Translations under genes and position numbers: made by a program
The notes under the pieces: generated by a model
Databases searched by the model: none
The model's input: the letters and a program-made list of their open reading frames with translations, nothing else
What the model was told of the DNA's origin: nothing
NCBI GenBank assembly: GCA_030656555.1
Contig: JAUSPN010000019.1
Location: 1 to 32,732, forward strand
DNA: 32,732 nt
Direction of reading: 5' to 3'
Source: Candidatus Desulfaltia sp.
GTDB lineage: Bacteria; Desulfobacterota; Desulfobacteria; Desulfobacterales; ETH-SRB1
Shown: piece after piece, positions 32,654 through 32,732 of the stretch
Layout of the letters: each line of letters opens with the position of its first letter
Numbering within the stretch: position 1 is the stretch's first letter

Positions 32654-32732
32654 GTGTCCGCTCCTGCCGCCGTTTATCGCCCCCGCCACCCGCAAGATTC
32701 GGATTACTACCGCTGCGTAGAGGATTATTTTG
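32654..32732 (+). CDS. IS91-family transposase, N-terminal part (runs off window)
   Basis: GTG at 32654, with AAGGAG seven bases upstream, opens a frame beginning MSAPAAVYRPRHPQDSDYYR and continuing CVEDYF to the window end. The YRPRxPQxSxYYRCVEDxF start is typical of IS91-type (Y2 HUH, rolling-circle) transposases. Only 26 codons are visible, so integrity cannot be judged. The GC-rich codon use matches the 32301-32513 fragment rather than the core genes. It is expressed from, or inserted just behind, the TetR-like promoter. Confidence 0.65.
   Translation, partial: MSAPAAVYRPRHPQDSDYYRCVEDYF

Overview
This is a bacterial chromosome segment of moderate to low GC. Its gene set fits a sulfate-reducing-type deltaproteobacterium (Desulfobacterota, probably Desulfobacterales). 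That placement is an inference from protein resemblance: a ~424-aa class II aldolase, a short-type LeuC/LeuD pair, the futalosine menaquinone enzymes MqnE and MqnC, a MoeA fused to a periplasmic-binding-like domain, an archease/RtcB pair, and the abundance of REP-like palindromes and RAYT remnants. No rRNA, tRNA or CRISPR array was seen.

Positions 1-25,120 are an ordinary housekeeping chromosome. The plus strand carries a class II aldolase and a zinc-ribbon Nudix hydrolase. Facing them are pgi and a small Cys-rich protein. glnE (plus) converges on a long leftward block: a 59-aa zinc-finger-like protein, rfbA, rfbC, lepA, a four-helix-bundle protein, leuC and leuD. A rightward series follows: two tandem moeA genes (the second with a C-terminal ligand-binding domain), archease, rtcB, uppP, a phosphomannomutase/phosphoglucomutase, an MFS exporter, mqnE and mqnC. 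ettA (minus) closes this part. Together these supply central carbon, nucleotide-sugar, leucine, molybdenum-cofactor, menaquinone, cell-wall lipid-carrier and RNA-repair functions.

Positions 27,190-32,732 are an accessory zone of broken genes and nested mobile DNA. It holds a 136-aa unknown protein, the tail of a nucleotidyltransferase-like gene with a small partner, an internally degraded RAYT (Y1 transposase) fragment, a frameshifted hypothetical gene, and a tyrosine recombinase cut off after its first catalytic residues. It also holds the C-terminal piece of another RAYT, a complete ISL3-family IS of about 1.3 kb, a frameshifted inverse-autotransporter (invasin/intimin-type) gene, a GC-rich foreign-looking fragment, and the first codons of an IS91-type transposase behind a TetR-like operator.

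The most unusual signal lies in the spacers. Almost every intergenic gap holds short degenerate tandem repeats with a strict period of 7 nt (sometimes 8 or 9), and the repeated word differs from gap to gap. Several arrays recur as reverse complements within the same gap, forming long imperfect inverted repeats, and three such gaps contain an AGCGAAGCGA-like core. One 133-bp array of exactly 19 heptamers ends nine bases before the mqnE start codon. These resemble in kind the STRR heptamer repeats of cyanobacteria, but I know of no name for this form.
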